This document shows, in pieces, positions 62,816 through 64,000 of a stretch of DNA of 64,000 nucleotides. The first letter of the stretch is position 1. Every line of letters begins with the position of its first letter. The stretch comes from Exiguobacterium antarcticum DSM 14480. GTDB lineage: Bacteria; Bacillota; Bacilli; Exiguobacteriales; Exiguobacteriaceae. The notes under the pieces were generated by a model, which saw nothing but the letters and a program-made list of their open reading frames with translations, searched no databases and was not told where the DNA came from. The position numbers and the translations under genes are program-made. The DNA is taken from contig NZ_JMKS01000005.1 of the NCBI RefSeq assembly GCF_000685865.1, positions 558,001 through 622,000 on the forward strand, given 5' to 3'.

Positions 62816-63987
62816 TGGGTTTTGAGCATTTACGGACAGAATTAGAAGAAATGAAACAAGCGGGGACGTTCCGCGAACTCGTGGCGCTTGAAAGTGCCCA
62901 GCATAACCGGGTGACGGTAAACGGGAAAGAATTGATTCAATTGTCGTCAAATAACTATCTCGGACTGGCAGCGCATCCGCGTCTCGCTAAGCGGGCTGCC
63001 GACGCAGCACTGGAATTTGGTGCCGGTACGGGATCGGTCCGGACGATTGCCGGAACACTCGAGATGCACCAAGCGTTCGAACGGGAGCTTGCGACGTTCA
63101 AACATACGGAAGCAGCGCTCGTCTTCCAATCGGGATTCGCGACGAATCTCGGTGTGTTGTCTGCCTTGCTCGGACCGGAGGATGTCGTCATTTCCGACGC
63201 CTTGAATCATGCCTCAATCATCGACGGAATCCGTCTGACGAAAGCGAAACGCCGTATCTATAATCATGTGGATCTTGCGGACTTGGAAGCGGCTCTGCAG
63301 GAAACACAGGACGCGCGGACACGTCTCGTCGTAACGGACGGTGTCTTCTCGATGGACGGTAACATTGCACCACTCCCGGAAATCGTTGAACTGGCTGAAA
63401 AATATGATGCCCTCGTCATGGTCGATGATGCCCATGCATCTGGCGTTCTCGGAAAAAGTGGTCGCGGAACCGTCAATCACTTCGGACTCGACGGACGGGT
63501 CGCGTTGCAAGTCGGGACGCTTTCAAAAGCGATTGGTGTTCTCGGCGGATATGTCGCGTGCGAACAGCATGTCAAAGACTATCTGATCCATAAAGGCCGT
63601 CCGTTCCTCTTCTCGACGTCCCATCCACCGGCTGTCGTCGAAGCGAACCGCGAAGCACTCCGCGTCATGGAAGAAGAAACGGAACTGTTTGACCGTCTCT
63701 GGGAAAACACGGAATTCTTCAAGCACGGATTACGGGAACTCGGTTTTAATATCGGCACATCCACGACGCCGATCACACCGGTCATCGTCGGTGACGAAGC
63801 ATTATGCCATCAGCTGTCAGACCGTCTGCGTCAACACGGTGTCTTTGCGCAAGGGATTGCCTTCCCGACGGTCGCAAAAGGAAAAGCACGTGTCCGGACA
63901 ATCGTCACGGCGGAACACACACGCGAGGACTTGGAACAAGCGCTTGAAGCCTTTAAGCAAGTGGGCCAAGAGTTGAAGTTGATTTAA
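62815..63987 (+). CDS. kbl: 2-amino-3-ketobutyrate CoA ligase (glycine C-acetyltransferase)
   Basis: 390 residues, PLP enzyme of the alpha-oxoamine synthase family. The PLP lysine is in VGTLSKAIGVLGGY, with VDDAHASGVLGKSGRGTVNHF and SNNYLGLAAHPRL as family blocks. Splits 2-amino-3-oxobutyrate with CoA into glycine and acetyl-CoA. The ATG overlaps the tdh stop (TGATG), so the two pathway enzymes are translationally coupled. A longer frame from 62776 is inside tdh and rejected. The gene ends 13 bases before the window edge. Confidence 0.95.
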   Translation: MGFEHLRTELEEMKQAGTFRELVALESAQHNRVTVNGKELIQLSSNNYLGLAAHPRLAKRAADAALEFGAGTGSVRTIAGTLEMHQAFERELATFKHTEAALVFQSGFATNLGVLSALLGPEDVVISDALNHASIIDGIRLTKAKRRIYNHVDLADLEAALQETQDARTRLVVTDGVFSMDGNIAPLPEIVELAEKYDALVMVDDAHASGVLGKSGRGTVNHFGLDGRVALQVGTLSKAIGVLGGYVACEQHVKDYLIHKGRPFLFSTSHPPAVVEANREALRVMEEETELFDRLWENTEFFKHGLRELGFNIGTSTTPITPVIVGDEALCHQLSDRLRQHGVFAQGIAFPTVAKGKARVRTIVTAEHTREDLEQALEAFKQVGQELKLI

Positions 63988-64000
63988 CAAAAACGAATCA

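Overview
The window looks like a chromosomal segment of a low-G+C Gram-positive bacterium close to Exiguobacterium (Bacillales). The gene order strongly parallels Bacillus subtilis: nudF-fur-xerD-deoB-pupG-pdp; ribT-ypuF-scpA-scpB-rluB-resABCDE; ymfF-ymfH-ymfI-ymfK-rodZ-pgsA-cinA-recA-rny-ymdB-spoVS-tdh-kbl. The sporulation genes that interrupt these blocks in B. subtilis (dacB, spmA and spmB before rluB) are absent, as expected for a non-sporulating relative. The species call is an inference from gene order and protein character; no database was searched.

Layout. 1-8,058 (minus strand) is one operon-like run: MoxR ATPase, DUF58 protein, two Dpp-type permeases, an FAD oxidoreductase, a half-size MFS protein and the start of an ABC ATPase. 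Two mobile elements sit in or next to it. An IscB (OMEGA nuclease) element with its HEARO/omega RNA lies at about 2,620-4,140. A complete ISL3-family insertion sequence with an 8-bp target duplication lies at 8,111-9,420. 9,586-14,606 holds secreted and envelope functions (alpha-amylase under a cre site, secreted endonuclease, DUF218 protein, YtxH-like and YtzI-like small proteins). 14,731-18,355 is a signalling group (receiver-PP2C phosphatase, CorA transporter, lone Hpt protein, CheV). 18,571-28,879 has gapN with an upstream cre, then a long operon with an YnjB-like lipoprotein, two permeases, an ATPase, a CDP-alcohol phosphatidyltransferase and a NUDIX protein. 29,985-37,849 covers ADP-ribose pyrophosphatase, Fur, XerD and nucleoside salvage. 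38,132-47,224 covers chromosome segregation (ScpAB), RluB and cytochrome c biogenesis with its ResDE regulators. 47,256-63,987 covers a cobalamin adenosyltransferase, the ymf group, RecA, RNase Y, YmdB, SpoVS, a 2-oxoacid:ferredoxin oxidoreductase and the threonine-to-glycine pathway.

The most striking object is the IscB element. It carries an intact RuvC/HNH nuclease, a structured upstream RNA and a terminal hairpin, but no transposase. Its right edge abuts the ATGA that forms the start codon of the FAD oxidoreductase gene. Its left edge falls just after an AGGAGG that overlaps the upstream permease stop codon. The insertion therefore seems to have separated a Shine-Dalgarno sequence from its start codon by about 1.5 kb. 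The flank gives a readable candidate native guide and the ATGA a candidate target-adjacent motif.
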